Positions 7,753-17,489 of a stretch of DNA of 64,000 bases are shown piece by piece. The position numbers were made by a program, and so were the translations under genes. The notes beneath the pieces are model-generated. The model searched no databases, had not been told where the DNA came from, and worked only from the letters and a program-made list of their open reading frames with translations. How positions within the stretch are numbered: the first letter of the stretch is position 1; each line of letters begins with the position of its first letter. Source of the DNA: an uncultured Gammaproteobacteria bacterium (GTDB lineage Bacteria; Pseudomonadota; Gammaproteobacteria; Pseudomonadales; Pseudohongiellaceae); contig CAJXSF010000003.1 in the NCBI GenBank assembly GCA_913061515.1, forward strand, positions 1-64,000. Reading direction: 5' to 3'.

Positions 7753-8937
7753 TTGACAGATATTCAACTCTTCATAGCCAATATTGCCGTTAGCTTTTCG
7801 CTTTCGATGTGTGTGTTATTAGTTGCCTATGGACGCAATCGCTTATTACTACTTTGGGCGGCGGCATTCGGCATTCACTCGCTTAGCTATTTCTTATTAG
7901 CCGTACGCGGTTATATTCCTGATTTTGTTTCAATTGTCATTGCCAACACCTTGATATCGGCCATGATCGCCCTGTATGTCGAGGGCATCACGCGCTTTAA
8001 TGAGCGGCCAATCCATCCAGCCATTATATGGTCACCAGCGGCGATTATCTTTATCAGTTACTGGGTGTTCATTGGCGATTTCGATGCCCGTGTAGCTATC
8101 GGCAGTGTGGTCTCTGCATTTCAAACTGCAACCCTTTTGTGGGTCGTGTTAAAAGGCTTTAACGAGCGTAGTGGGCGTGGCAAGTGGATTTTGCTAGCTG
8201 CTACCGTGATGAGCGTGGCAATGTTTGTTTTCCGTGGCGCAGTAGCGATCTTTGGCTCCACCGCTATCTCAACAATGTCAGGCTTAGCGATTGTGCCTAT
8301 GGTCGTTTCCGTGGGGGCAATGGTGATTCTCATCATGTTTGCCTTTGGTCTTGTGGTGGTATTTAAAGAGCGTGCCGAGCAAGCTAACTTTGAATTAGCC
8401 TTAAAAGACCCACTAACGCAACTGGGCAATCGTCGAATGTTAGAGATGGAATTAGAACTCGCGTTGAATGCTAACGCAAGAAGCGGCGAGATCGGCGCGA
8501 TTTTGATGTTAGATCTGGACCACTTTAAACCGCTCAATGATCGCTATGGTCATGGCTATGGCGACCAGTTGTTGAAGGAGGTCGCGTTTCGAATTAAAGA
8601 GTGTGTCAAGTTCAACGACGTGGTTGTGCGCCTAGGCGGAGATGAGTTTGTCGTGTTAATTACTGATCTGGGCTCAGATGCTCAGCAAGCTCGCTCAAAG
8701 GCTTCAGTGGTAGCAAGTCGAATTCTCAATGAAATTGCGCGGCCATTGTCCTTTCTGCCAGTGAGTAACGAGCAAAAAGCTACCGAACCATTCGAATTCA
8801 CTTTCAGTTGTAGTATTGGAGTGGTGCTTTATTTCGATAAAGATGTTGAGCGCGATATCTTACTAAAGCGAGCGGATCAGGCCATGTACGCAGCCAAGCA
8901 AGGTGGCAGAAATCGAGTAGCCTTCTTTCAAGAGTAA
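7753..8937 (+). CDS. Membrane diguanylate cyclase, third of three tandem paralogues
   Basis: From TTG 7753 the product has 394 residues and begins MTDIQLFIANIAVSFSLS, which lines up with the start of the second copy. The frame is open upstream to 7660, but that extension has no counterpart in the paralogues. The membrane region (1-204, SGRGKW loop) is followed by FKERAEQANFELALKDPLTQ and a GGDEF motif at 295-299. The inhibitory site reads KFND, so Lys replaces Arg. No clear ribosome-binding site precedes TTG 7753, so the exact start is uncertain. The gene lies 190 bases after the second copy and may have its own promoter. Confidence 0.85.
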   Translation: MTDIQLFIANIAVSFSLSMCVLLVAYGRNRLLLLWAAAFGIHSLSYFLLAVRGYIPDFVSIVIANTLISAMIALYVEGITRFNERPIHPAIIWSPAAIIFISYWVFIGDFDARVAIGSVVSAFQTATLLWVVLKGFNERSGRGKWILLAATVMSVAMFVFRGAVAIFGSTAISTMSGLAIVPMVVSVGAMVILIMFAFGLVVVFKERAEQANFELALKDPLTQLGNRRMLEMELELALNANARSGEIGAILMLDLDHFKPLNDRYGHGYGDQLLKEVAFRIKECVKFNDVVVRLGGDEFVVLITDLGSDAQQARSKASVVASRILNEIARPLSFLPVSNEQKATEPFEFTFSCSIGVVLYFDKDVERDILLKRADQAMYAAKQGGRNRVAFFQE

Positions 8938-8966
8938 TGGCTTAGCGGCTCACTGCTTGCAGCTTT

Positions 8967-9821
8967 TCATTTATCTTTGTCTAGCAAACCACCACAAATC
9001 CTACAAAAGACCGCATCGGTTTGATGGTGTTCAGCGTTGCAATGTGTGCATTGAATCTTGCGCGAGTTGGAAGGGTTATTGCGATGCTGAAATTCCTGCA
9101 TGAGCTCCGCACCAATAATACCCGTAGGCACGGCAATGATGGCATAACCACAGATCATCGCGATGGCAGCCACAGCCTGCCCAAGGGGAGTATGAGGGGT
9201 GATATCGCCATAGCCGACGGTAGTGATGGTGACGATTGCCCAATAGATGCTTTGCGGAATATTGCTGAATCCATTATCGGGGCCTTCGATTATGTACATC
9301 AAAGTGCCAAAGATCACGATTAGGTTTAACACGGCAAACAAGAATACAAATATTTTGCGCCGCGTATTGATCAACGCGGTAAACAGCAGGTTTGCTTCAC
9401 CGATATAACGGAATAATTTCAGGACACGGAAAATCCTCAATACTCGCAAGAAACGAATGACGACTAGGAAGCTTGCGGTAGGGAAGAAGAAACTCACATA
9501 GGTGGGCAGTATCGACAGGAGGTCAATCACGCCATAGAAACTTGTAATATAGCGCTTGGGTTCGGATGAGCTATAGATACGTAAACCATACTCTATGGTG
9601 AACGCAAGGGTAAAGAACCATTCCAAGCGGTATAGGGCGCGTTGCCCAGATTCACTTAAAATTCCTACTGAGTCGAGCATTACCGCCGCAACACTGGCGG
9701 TAATCATAATCATCAGGATTATGTCGAAAAGCTTGCCGGCTTGTGTTTCGTAGCCAAAGATAACTTCGGATACTTGATCTTTTATTGTGGGTTCTGGCTC
9801 TGGGGCTTTCTTTGCGGTCAT
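8967..9821 (-). CDS. Voltage-gated-type potassium channel with C-terminal zinc ribbon
   Basis: The protein is a six-transmembrane ion-channel subunit of 284 residues. An S4-like helix carries repeated Arg (VIRFLRVLRIFRVLKLFRY), and the pore loop contains the selectivity filter TTVGYGD. After the last helix a short tail bears two CxxC pairs (CTHC and CRIC), a small zinc ribbon not present in classic KvAP or Kch channels. ATG at 9821 is preceded by AAAAGG; a longer frame begins at GTG 9854. It is on the same strand as, and 70 bases after, the efflux channel gene, but a functional link is not evident. Confidence 0.85.
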   Translation of the reverse strand: MTAKKAPEPEPTIKDQVSEVIFGYETQAGKLFDIILMIMITASVAAVMLDSVGILSESGQRALYRLEWFFTLAFTIEYGLRIYSSSEPKRYITSFYGVIDLLSILPTYVSFFFPTASFLVVIRFLRVLRIFRVLKLFRYIGEANLLFTALINTRRKIFVFLFAVLNLIVIFGTLMYIIEGPDNGFSNIPQSIYWAIVTITTVGYGDITPHTPLGQAVAAIAMICGYAIIAVPTGIIGAELMQEFQHRNNPSNSRKIQCTHCNAEHHQTDAVFCRICGGLLDKDK

Positions 9822-9891
9822 TCGCTGCCTTTTGGATTGATGAGCTAAAGCCACACTTTAGCCCATCATCTCGGCAACCGCTAGCATCGGC

Positions 9892-11307
9892 TTATGGGGC
9901 CTCTTTCTCCCAACCGCCACCCAATGCTTGGTAAAGATTAACGGTGGTGTTTAGTTGCGATAGCTTGGTGTCCAAATAGCTGTTGCGGCTATTGAATAGG
10001 GTGTTTTGCGTCGTGAGTACGGTTTGGAAATCACTAACGCCTTCTTCGTAGCGTACTTGGGCAATTCGGAAAGATTCCTCAGCGGCGCTAAGGTTTTGCA
10101 AGGCGACGTCAACCAACTCATTTTGCACCTGCATATTGCTAAGCAGCACCTCGATTTCATTGAAGGCATTGAGCACGGTCTTGCGATAATCCGCAAGGCT
10201 GCTTTCGAGTGTGAGCTCGGAGCGTTCTACATTGCGTGCGCGCTGGCCATTGTCGAGCAACGTTTGCAGCACGGACGCATTGAAATTGAGGAAGGTATCA
10301 GGCGAGCTGAGCAGTTCGGTTAACGAGGTGCTGCCAGCACTGAAATTACTGGTTAGGGCGATGTCGGGGAAATATTCATTGCGCACGATATCGACACTCG
10401 CGGTAGCACTGCGCAGCGCTGCTTCGGCTTGCACGAGGTCAGGGCGGCGTAATAACAGCTCTGAGGGAATGCCAGGGGCGATAGCCGGCACATTCACATC
10501 GGCCAGCGTCTCGCCTTCGATGTTGAATCCTTGAATACCATTGCCGCTGAGCAGAGCAAGCGAGGCCAAGGCCGATAGCTCACTCTGTTTTAGGCTACTG
10601 AGCGTGGCCATTTCTCGTTGCAGGGCGATTTGTTGTTGCAAGGCTTCTATGGGCACGGCGACGCCGGCTTCAACGCGCGCATTGGCAATATCGCTAATCG
10701 ATTGGGCGTTGGCCACGTTCTGCTCGGCCGCGGTGATCTTGTCGCGAATCAACAGCAATTGAAAATACGTCGAGGCAGAGGTGCCAAGAGTCGTTAGGGC
10801 AACATCGGCCAGTTGCGCGGCACGCGATTCATAATCGGCGACGGCTTTGGTGTAGATAGCAGGTCGGCTAATGACATTGCCATAGCTAAGCGAGGCGCCG
10901 AGTTCTAAAGGCACGTTTGGGCTGTTGCTAGTGCTGTTACCATCCACGCGCGATTCGTTATAGCTAGCGCCGGTGCCAATGGTGACGCTACCGCTAGGCA
11001 ATAAGTCGAACCCAGCTTCGCGCAATGTAATCTGGGCGCTCTCGAGATTACGGCGATTGTTCGCCAGGTCTAAGTTCTCTTGCGAGACTTGCTCGATCAA
11101 GCGGCTAAGCTCTGGGTCAGAAAAATTCTGCCACCACGCAACGCTTGGCCACTGGGGTGTTGCTTGGTTTGTATCCACGGTCCAAGCCTGCGGCACATCG
11201 GTGTCGGCAAGAGAGGGGACTTCTGTGTTGACACAGGCGCTTAGCGCGATGGCTATACAGGTAGACAAGGCGCTGCGAGCTAATATTTTTTTCGATAAAT
11301 AACGCAT
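9892..11307 (-). CDS. Outer-membrane efflux channel lipoprotein (NodT/OEP family)
   Basis: This 471-residue outer-membrane factor has a lipoprotein signal ending in the lipobox LSAC (C25). Two repeated outer-membrane-efflux domains follow, rich in long helices (ESAQITLREAGFDLLPSG and LRSATASVDIVRNEYFPDI-type segments). It forms the TolC-like exit duct across the periplasm and outer membrane. It is the last gene of the macA-macB unit, 12 bases after macB, and is therefore the likely partner of MacAB. It may also serve EmrAB, which has no channel of its own here. AGGA lies ahead of ATG 11307. Confidence 0.9.
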   Translation of the reverse strand: MRYLSKKILARSALSTCIAIALSACVNTEVPSLADTDVPQAWTVDTNQATPQWPSVAWWQNFSDPELSRLIEQVSQENLDLANNRRNLESAQITLREAGFDLLPSGSVTIGTGASYNESRVDGNSTSNSPNVPLELGASLSYGNVISRPAIYTKAVADYESRAAQLADVALTTLGTSASTYFQLLLIRDKITAAEQNVANAQSISDIANARVEAGVAVPIEALQQQIALQREMATLSSLKQSELSALASLALLSGNGIQGFNIEGETLADVNVPAIAPGIPSELLLRRPDLVQAEAALRSATASVDIVRNEYFPDIALTSNFSAGSTSLTELLSSPDTFLNFNASVLQTLLDNGQRARNVERSELTLESSLADYRKTVLNAFNEIEVLLSNMQVQNELVDVALQNLSAAEESFRIAQVRYEEGVSDFQTVLTTQNTLFNSRNSYLDTKLSQLNTTVNLYQALGGGWEKEAP

Positions 11308-11319
11308 AATTCTATAATC

Positions 11320-13362
11320 CTATTCGTTTGCCAATGCCACGACTGGGTCAAGGCGTGCAGCTTTGCGCGCTGGGGTGAAGCCAAATATCAAACCGGTTGC
11401 AGCGGCACTGCAAAACGCTAATATCATTGGCGCAGAGGTAAATTTAATCGCCACGCCAAAGTTTTGCATCAATAGCCCAACACTTACCCCGAGCGCGACT
11501 CCTATCAAGCCTCCTACGCCAGAGACCACGATCGCCTCAGAGAGGAATTGAGCAAGAATATCGTTCTGCCTTGCACCAGTGGCCATACGAATACCGATCT
11601 CTCGTGTGCGTTCTGTCACCGACACTAACATGATGTTCATGACGCCGATCCCGCCTACTAAGAGTGAAATCGCCGCAACCGAGCCCAGTAGCATGGTCAT
11701 GGTGTCTTGGGACGCCGAGACGGTGTCTAGAAGCTCTGCACTATTAAAGATACGGAAATCTTCGGCGCCGTGACGGGCGATCATATATTCACGCAGATTG
11801 TCTTCAGTCTCGTCGATGATGTCGATGTTATCGACGGCAACAGTGATCGAGCGTGCAAAGGTTTGACCAAAGAGGCGCAGAGCGCCCGTTTTTAGAGGCA
11901 CAAACACGGCATCATCTTGATCGCTGCCGCCAAAACCAGAGGCGCCTTTCGAGGTCAGCACACCGATGATTTGAAATGGCACATTACGAATGAGAATGTA
12001 CTCGCCCAAAGGGTCACCCCCGTTGGGGAACATCTCTTCGGCGACCGTCGAGCCCAACACTGCTACTGAGGTATATTCATCGCTGTCTTCCCGTGTAAAA
12101 AACACGCCTTGTGCCAATGGCCAGCTGCGTAGCTCGGGCAGTGATTCGCCTGTCGCCGTCACCGTAGTGGAGTAGTCCTGTCGCCCATAACGCACGGTTA
12201 AGTTGCCCTGTAATTCAGGCAAAGTGCCAAGCACATTGGGCAGATCGGCGAGCACCGCATCGGCATCATCGAATGTCAGGGTTGAGGGAGCCGAGCGCCT
12301 TTGCCCGGGAATCCTTGCTGCCTGGAGTGTCAGCATATTCGTGCCGATAGCGCTGATGCGATCGACAATCTGCTGACTTGCGCCTTCACCAATGGCCAAC
12401 ATGGCCACAACTGAGGCAACCCCGATGACTATGCCCAATAGGGTCAAGATGGTGCGGAATATGTTGGAGGTCAAAGAGCGAAACGCCATGTTGATCGCCT
12501 CACCAACACCGGCCAGAGGCGATGAGGCTTTGCGATTCATAAATAGCTCACGCAATTTTTGATTGCCTTGGTGTTTATGCTCGACACCTTCCTTACGCTT
12601 GTCCTCAATGACTTGGCCATCTCTAAATTCAATTGCACGGTCAGCCTGCGCCGCGATTTTAGAATCGTGGGTAATCAAGATAACGGTATGACCTTGTTTG
12701 GCGAGATCTTTGAGTAGCGCCATTACTTCGACGCCGCTTTTAGAGTCCAGGGCACCAGTGGGTTCGTCAGCAAGAATGATATTGCCGCCGTTCATCAGTG
12801 CGCGGGCAATTGAGACGCGCTGCTGCTGGCCACCGGATAGTTGGCTAGGGCGGTGATCGAGACGGTCACCTAAGCCAAGGGATGCCAACAAAGATTCCGC
12901 TTTAAAGCGTCGTTCGTTGCTAGAGAGCCCAGCATAGATCGCGGGGATCTCGACGTTTTCTTCTGCACTGGCATGGGGAAGAAGATTATAGCTTTGAAAA
13001 ACGAAACCGAATGCCTCGCGGCGCAGCCAGGCTAGATCATCCGGAGCGAAGTCTTTGATATTGCGGCCAGCAAACAAATAAGTGCCGCTGCTAGGTTTGT
13101 CCAAGCACCCTAGTATGTTCATCATCGTGGATTTGCCAGACCCAGACTGCCCCATGATAGCGACAAACTCGCCCATGTGGATTTTAAGGTTGATGCCACG
13201 CAGCGCTTTCACCTCAACGCCACCACCGGTAACGAAGGTACGCGTGATATCGCGCAGCTCAATAATCGGGATATGGCTGTCGATAGCAGTTTCGTTCAAC
13301 TTACTCTGACCTTCAGTACGATCGTTGGGCAGAGATGCGCCATCGATTACGCCTGTGTTCAT
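11320..13362 (-). CDS. macB: MacB-type ABC transporter, ATPase fused to permease
   Basis: The 680 residues comprise an N-terminal ATPase and a C-terminal FtsX-like permease. The ATPase has Walker [10 protein letters not shown], signature [15 protein letters not shown] and Walker [12 protein letters not shown]. The permease has one helix near residue 310, a large periplasmic domain (about 330-540) and three helices at the end. MacB dimers power extrusion of macrolides, peptides or siderophores from the periplasm through an outer-membrane channel. The N-terminus has about 30 extra residues relative to E. coli MacB. Its ATG overlaps the macA stop by four bases (ATGA) with GGAGG upstream, so the two are translationally coupled. 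Confidence 0.92.
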   Translation of the reverse strand: MNTGVIDGASLPNDRTEGQSKLNETAIDSHIPIIELRDITRTFVTGGGVEVKALRGINLKIHMGEFVAIMGQSGSGKSTMMNILGCLDKPSSGTYLFAGRNIKDFAPDDLAWLRREAFGFVFQSYNLLPHASAEENVEIPAIYAGLSSNERRFKAESLLASLGLGDRLDHRPSQLSGGQQQRVSIARALMNGGNIILADEPTGALDSKSGVEVMALLKDLAKQGHTVILITHDSKIAAQADRAIEFRDGQVIEDKRKEGVEHKHQGNQKLRELFMNRKASSPLAGVGEAINMAFRSLTSNIFRTILTLLGIVIGVASVVAMLAIGEGASQQIVDRISAIGTNMLTLQAARIPGQRRSAPSTLTFDDADAVLADLPNVLGTLPELQGNLTVRYGRQDYSTTVTATGESLPELRSWPLAQGVFFTREDSDEYTSVAVLGSTVAEEMFPNGGDPLGEYILIRNVPFQIIGVLTSKGASGFGGSDQDDAVFVPLKTGALRLFGQTFARSITVAVDNIDIIDETEDNLREYMIARHGAEDFRIFNSAELLDTVSASQDTMTMLLGSVAAISLLVGGIGVMNIMLVSVTERTREIGIRMATGARQNDILAQFLSEAIVVSGVGGLIGVALGVSVGLLMQNFGVAIKFTSAPMILAFCSAAATGLIFGFTPARKAARLDPVVALANE

Positions 13363-14747
13363 TGAAAGCCTCCTGGGAACCCACCGCGTCTAGGGGCTTC
13401 TGTGCTCGCTGGACGTGCCGCTTGCACAATGCCTGCAACAATTTGATCGCCTTCTTCTAAGCCCGAAATAATCTCGGCGCTAACGCGGCTAGTCACGCCT
13501 ACTACTACGCGGCGTTGTTCGGTTGTACCGTCTGGCAATAAGACTTGTGCAGTCGCAAAACTACGCGTGCTAGTGCCGTCCGCATTAGGGCGAGGCGGGC
13601 GGCGAGCACCGCTTGGGCGTTGCCCACCACCGGGGCGTCGTGCTTGAGCATCGGCCGCGCCGGGTCTTGTTGCGCCTTCGCCGTCACCACCCGCATTGGC
13701 CGCAGCGCGTTGCGCGGCCAGCTCTTCTGGGTCGATGAAACTTAATGCGCCTAATGGGGCTGTGAGCACGTCGCGCGCAGCGGAGGTGATGAAGAATACC
13801 TGCGCAGTCATCTCAGGCAGTAGGCTGCCATCAGAGTTGTCCACGTCAAAAAGCCCGGTGTACAGAACCACGTTGCTCTCGATGACCGGTGTGGGCAGTA
13901 TTTGGCGCAGCGAGCCAGTCCAGCGTCGCGTGCCACCGCTCAAAGTGGTGAAGTAAATTTCCATGCCAGTGCGCAAATCGCCGATATCGGCCTCTGAAAT
14001 TTCTGCTTCCACAGTCATGGTAGTCAAATCGGCAATCCGTAAGACTGTTGGTGCCTGTTGATTGACATTCAAGGTACGGCCTTCGTTCATTTCAATGGAC
14101 ACGACCGTGCCCGCCATCGGTGCCAAAATGCGGGTGAACTCAAGCTGGGTTTCTTCTGTGGCTAAGCTCGCTCGGGCCTGTTCAATCTGCTTTTCGAGTT
14201 GCACTAAACTTGCTTCGGCGGAAACCAAGGTGTTTAACGCTGTGTCATAGTCCAGCTGACTGGTCGCGTTCGCTTCCTTGAGACGTTCTTGGCGCTTGGC
14301 ATTGGTGCGGGCGAGCTCTAAAGACGCACGGCGTGAACTAAGTTGTGCTTCTTGCGCCTCAATCGCAGAACGACTGGCATCAACCCGGCTTTGCTGGGTA
14401 CGGGCATCAATCTCGGCAAGAATATCGCCTTCTTCAACAACATCGCCAACCTCAACATAAAGCTTTTCGAGTTGGCCGGAAACTTGTGCGCCCACATCCA
14501 CGAATTCGAATGGCTGCAGGGTGCCGGCAGAGGAAATGGTGTTTTCAATGCTACCGATGGACACGGTTGAGATCAGGGGCTGATCTTCTTCTGCTTCTTC
14601 ACCTGAGTTCAGGTAATAAAAAGCGCCGGCCGCGCATAATAATATGACTGTGATTGCGGGCCAGCGAACCTTGCGCCTCTTGCGAGAAGGGGGCGCCATA
14701 AAGGGGGAATCTTGAGTGTCGGCATTCATAGTGTTCTGCGAATCCAT
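13359..14747 (-). CDS. macA: MacA-type periplasmic adaptor (HlyD/RND family)
   Basis: An adaptor protein of 462 residues. It has a basic cytoplasmic start (RKRRKVRW), one membrane helix (about residues 30-48), and barrel-sandwich halves around VGAQVSGQLEKLYVEVGD and ILAPMAGTVVSI. A long alpha-hairpin (about 120-205) lies between these halves. Between the beta-barrel and the membrane-proximal domain lies a Gly/Arg/Pro/Ala-rich stretch of some 50 residues (13566-13712) not usual in MacA, and the C-terminus ends GGFPGGFQ. It links MacB to the outer-membrane channel. ATG 14747 is preferred over the upstream TTG 14753; no strong ribosome-binding site is seen. Confidence 0.9.
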   Translation of the reverse strand: MDSQNTMNADTQDSPFMAPPSRKRRKVRWPAITVILLCAAGAFYYLNSGEEAEEDQPLISTVSIGSIENTISSAGTLQPFEFVDVGAQVSGQLEKLYVEVGDVVEEGDILAEIDARTQQSRVDASRSAIEAQEAQLSSRRASLELARTNAKRQERLKEANATSQLDYDTALNTLVSAEASLVQLEKQIEQARASLATEETQLEFTRILAPMAGTVVSIEMNEGRTLNVNQQAPTVLRIADLTTMTVEAEISEADIGDLRTGMEIYFTTLSGGTRRWTGSLRQILPTPVIESNVVLYTGLFDVDNSDGSLLPEMTAQVFFITSAARDVLTAPLGALSFIDPEELAAQRAAANAGGDGEGATRPGAADAQARRPGGGQRPSGARRPPRPNADGTSTRSFATAQVLLPDGTTEQRRVVVGVTSRVSAEIISGLEEGDQIVAGIVQAARPASTEAPRRGGFPGGFQ

Positions 14748-14890
14748 CAGCAAAGTCTCAAAAGTAGTTTAAAGAGTCTGTTTGCTAAGTTCATACGCAG
14801 GGGAAAGTGTTTTCTGTTGCTAATTAGGCAAAAGATTTGGCTATTGATCGTGCTTATTTGGTGCTTGAACGTGCCGTTGGCTCCGCTGCC

Positions 14891-16417
14891 TTAAGCAGCA
14901 GCGGGTGCAGGGGCATTACGGCGAAGGAGAAAGACTAGCGGTGCCGCGGCGATCACCATCCACATCATCAGCTTAAAGTCACTGAGATAGGCAATTGTGG
15001 CAGCCTGCCGAGTGATCTCAGCGTCAAGCAAGAGTAGGGCGCCATTGGCTCCTTCTAGCACTGAGGTTGGAATTTGATGGGTGCCAATGCCGAGACTCTC
15101 GGCAGTGATATTCTCTGTTAAGTAGGCATGGTTGCTAGACATGCTTCTACTAAGCACTACCATGACCATAGAGATACCTACGCTGCTGCCCATATTACGG
15201 CTAAGGCTGAAGACACTCGCTCCCTCGGCGCGGTATTGCGGCGCGAGCGTGGCATAGGCAACGGTGCTAAGTGGCACGAAGATAAAACCAAGACCAAACC
15301 CTTGCAACATTCCAGTCCACACAATCGTGTGCGGCGGAACATAGGTGCTAAAGCCGGTCATGGCATATAAAGAAGTTGCCGTACAAAGCAGGCCGAAAAG
15401 CATCAAGCCGCGTGGGTCAACATGATTAGTGAGTTTGCCAACAATCATCATGGCGATCATGGTGCCGATGCCGCGCGGAGCCATGATGATTCCGACATCG
15501 AGCACGGGGTAACCCATGAGGTTTTGCATATAAGGTGGTAGCAAAGCCATCGTGGCTAGCAAAATGATGCCGATGAAAAAAATGAAGACGAGGCTCGTCA
15601 TCAAATTACGATCTTTGAAAATCGCAGGCGTCAAGAAGGGATGCTCGGTGCGCATTGAGTGCACTATATACATCCATAGGCCAGAACCAGCGAGCGCACA
15701 ATAGAGAAGTATTTCACGGGACTCAAACCATCCGGCATGTTCGCCTCGGTCCATTAATAATTGTGCGCTACCAATCACGACGGTCAGCATCAAGAAACCG
15801 AAAGTATCGAAGGGGCGTTTGATGCGATCCGAATCAGGCATAAAAAACAACATGCCTAAGAATGCGATGATACCCAAAGGAAGGTTGATATAAAACACCC
15901 AGCGCCAGTTGTAATACTCGGTTAGCCAACCGCCAAGAGTTGGGCCAAGAATCGGTCCAATCATGACACCCATGCCCCACATTGCCATAGCTTTGCCGTG
16001 GTTTTCGCGTGGGTTGATATCGAGCATTGTGGCTTGGGCAAGTGGCACTAAGGCGGCGCCAAAACACCCTTGTAGGATACGGAACATCACCATTTGTTCG
16101 ATAGAACTAGCAAGCCCGCATAAAACTGACGATAGAGTAAAGCCACCGACAGTGACTAGGAAGACGCGCTTACGGCCAAAGCGTCCAGCCAACCATGCGG
16201 TAGGCAAAGTCATAATGGCAGAGGCAACAATATAGGAGGTCAATACCCAAGTGATTTGTTCTTGGGTAGCCGTTAGACTGCCCTGCATATGAGGCAGGGC
16301 TACGTTGGCGATTGTGGTGTCGAGCACCTGCATAATCGTGGCCAACATGATCGATAGAGTGATCAGGCCACGAAATGCGATTTCGCCTGGTTTTTGTTCA
16401 GCAGCTGCGCTAGACAT
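14891..16417 (-). CDS. emrB: EmrB-type multidrug MFS transporter (DHA2 family)
   Basis: The 508-residue protein has 14 hydrophobic segments, as in the DHA2 drug:proton antiporter family. The antiporter motif C region is seen at GMGVMIGPILGPTLGGWL, and motif A appears as AGRFGRKRVFL. An early DTTIANVALPHMQG matches the DHA2 N-terminal signature. It exports hydrophobic compounds using the proton gradient, with EmrA carrying them to the outer membrane. It starts 16 bases after emrA on the same strand, so the two form one operon. The next gene (macA) is 143 bases on. Confidence 0.92.
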   Translation of the reverse strand: MSSAAAEQKPGEIAFRGLITLSIMLATIMQVLDTTIANVALPHMQGSLTATQEQITWVLTSYIVASAIMTLPTAWLAGRFGRKRVFLVTVGGFTLSSVLCGLASSIEQMVMFRILQGCFGAALVPLAQATMLDINPRENHGKAMAMWGMGVMIGPILGPTLGGWLTEYYNWRWVFYINLPLGIIAFLGMLFFMPDSDRIKRPFDTFGFLMLTVVIGSAQLLMDRGEHAGWFESREILLYCALAGSGLWMYIVHSMRTEHPFLTPAIFKDRNLMTSLVFIFFIGIILLATMALLPPYMQNLMGYPVLDVGIIMAPRGIGTMIAMMIVGKLTNHVDPRGLMLFGLLCTATSLYAMTGFSTYVPPHTIVWTGMLQGFGLGFIFVPLSTVAYATLAPQYRAEGASVFSLSRNMGSSVGISMVMVVLSRSMSSNHAYLTENITAESLGIGTHQIPTSVLEGANGALLLLDAEITRQAATIAYLSDFKLMMWMVIAAAPLVFLLRRNAPAPAAA

Positions 16418-16433
16418 CTCTTAACCCCAATGT

Positions 16434-17468
16434 CTACTTAGCTGCGACCCATGGCAGGGTGCGAGTTTGTTCGGTATCGATATCGACGACTGCGCTCATT
16501 CCTGCCGAGATTGGCAAACTATGATCGTTGTCTTCTAACTCGATATTTACCTGAATGCGTTGTACCACTTTGATCCAGTTTCCCGAGCTATTCTGCGCTG
16601 GTAACAATGAAAACTCAGAGCCAGTTGCAGGGGTAATGCCCTTGACGACAGCGCTAAAGGTTTGGCCTGGGAAGGCGTCGATCTTGACTTCGACTTTTTG
16701 GCCAGGGCGCACATAGGTCAAGTCAGTTTCTTTAAAGTTCGCCTCTAACCACAAGTTGCGATCATCGACTAGACTGACCAGTTCAGAACCGGCAAGCACA
16801 TACTCACCTTCATGAACTGACACGTTCACAGCAACGCCGTCTGCTGGCGCTACAATCTCTAAATGGCTGATATCCAGTTGTACTTTTTCCAGTTCTGCAA
16901 GCGCTTGCAAATAACGCGGGTGCTGCTCAGTTGGCAAGGCAGGGTCGATCAATTTTGCTTTGGACGTTAGCAGTTCCTGCTTGCGGTTCTCAAGCGCATT
17001 GACCGCGCTGCGCCAAGCGTATTCGGCTTGGTCAAATTGCGCCTCAGGAACTGAACGTGTCGCCACTAGTTTGCGTATACGCTCCATTTCTTTATGGCGA
17101 TAATCGACGTCTGTCTGGGCATTTTCAATGGCTAGCAGATCGCTTTGATAGTCGGCCTTCTCACCCTCGATAGAGCTTTTAACGCTGGCAATATTTGCCT
17201 CGGCCTTAGCCAGTGAAATGCGGTAGGGGGCATCGTCGAGACGGAACAATAACTGCCCCTTCGTCACGCGGTCATTATCACGTGGGATGACTTCGACAAC
17301 TCGACCTGTAATTTCGCTGCTGACAGAGGTAATGTCAGTTTTCACATAGGCGTTGTCGGTGCTAACCACGCGCCCACCTTGCATATAGACATACAATGAA
17401 ATACCAGCGATAACGGCTGGCCCTAAGATCAATAATGTGAAATTACGAAGTACTGCAACAATCTTCAT
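16434..17468 (-). CDS. emrA: EmrA-type membrane-fusion protein
   Basis: This HlyD-family adaptor has 344 residues: one N-terminal membrane helix (about 8-28), then YVKTDITSVSSEITGRVVEV forming the first lipoyl half. A helical hairpin with Lys/Glu/Ala-rich sequence follows (about 80-190), then the second lipoyl half at IVAPADGVAVNVSVHEGEYV and a beta-barrel. It bridges EmrB to an outer-membrane channel. It lies 21 bases after marR and 16 before emrB. Confidence 0.92.
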   Translation of the reverse strand: MKIVAVLRNFTLLILGPAVIAGISLYVYMQGGRVVSTDNAYVKTDITSVSSEITGRVVEVIPRDNDRVTKGQLLFRLDDAPYRISLAKAEANIASVKSSIEGEKADYQSDLLAIENAQTDVDYRHKEMERIRKLVATRSVPEAQFDQAEYAWRSAVNALENRKQELLTSKAKLIDPALPTEQHPRYLQALAELEKVQLDISHLEIVAPADGVAVNVSVHEGEYVLAGSELVSLVDDRNLWLEANFKETDLTYVRPGQKVEVKIDAFPGQTFSAVVKGITPATGSEFSLLPAQNSSGNWIKVVQRIQVNIELEDNDHSLPISAGMSAVVDIDTEQTRTLPWVAAK

Positions 17469-17489
17469 TTAATCTGCCTCTTAAACTTT

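Noticed and set aside
10006-10762. Several open frames on the plus strand inside the efflux channel gene
   Set aside because: They lie antisense to a protein with clear family motifs and encode no recognisable product. The same applies to plus-strand frames within macB, macA, emrB and emrA.
12990-14750. Frames with Arg/Ser-rich products opposite macA and macB
   Set aside because: Composition is that expected from the reverse complement of Ala/Glu-rich coding sequence; no ribosome-binding sites or motifs.
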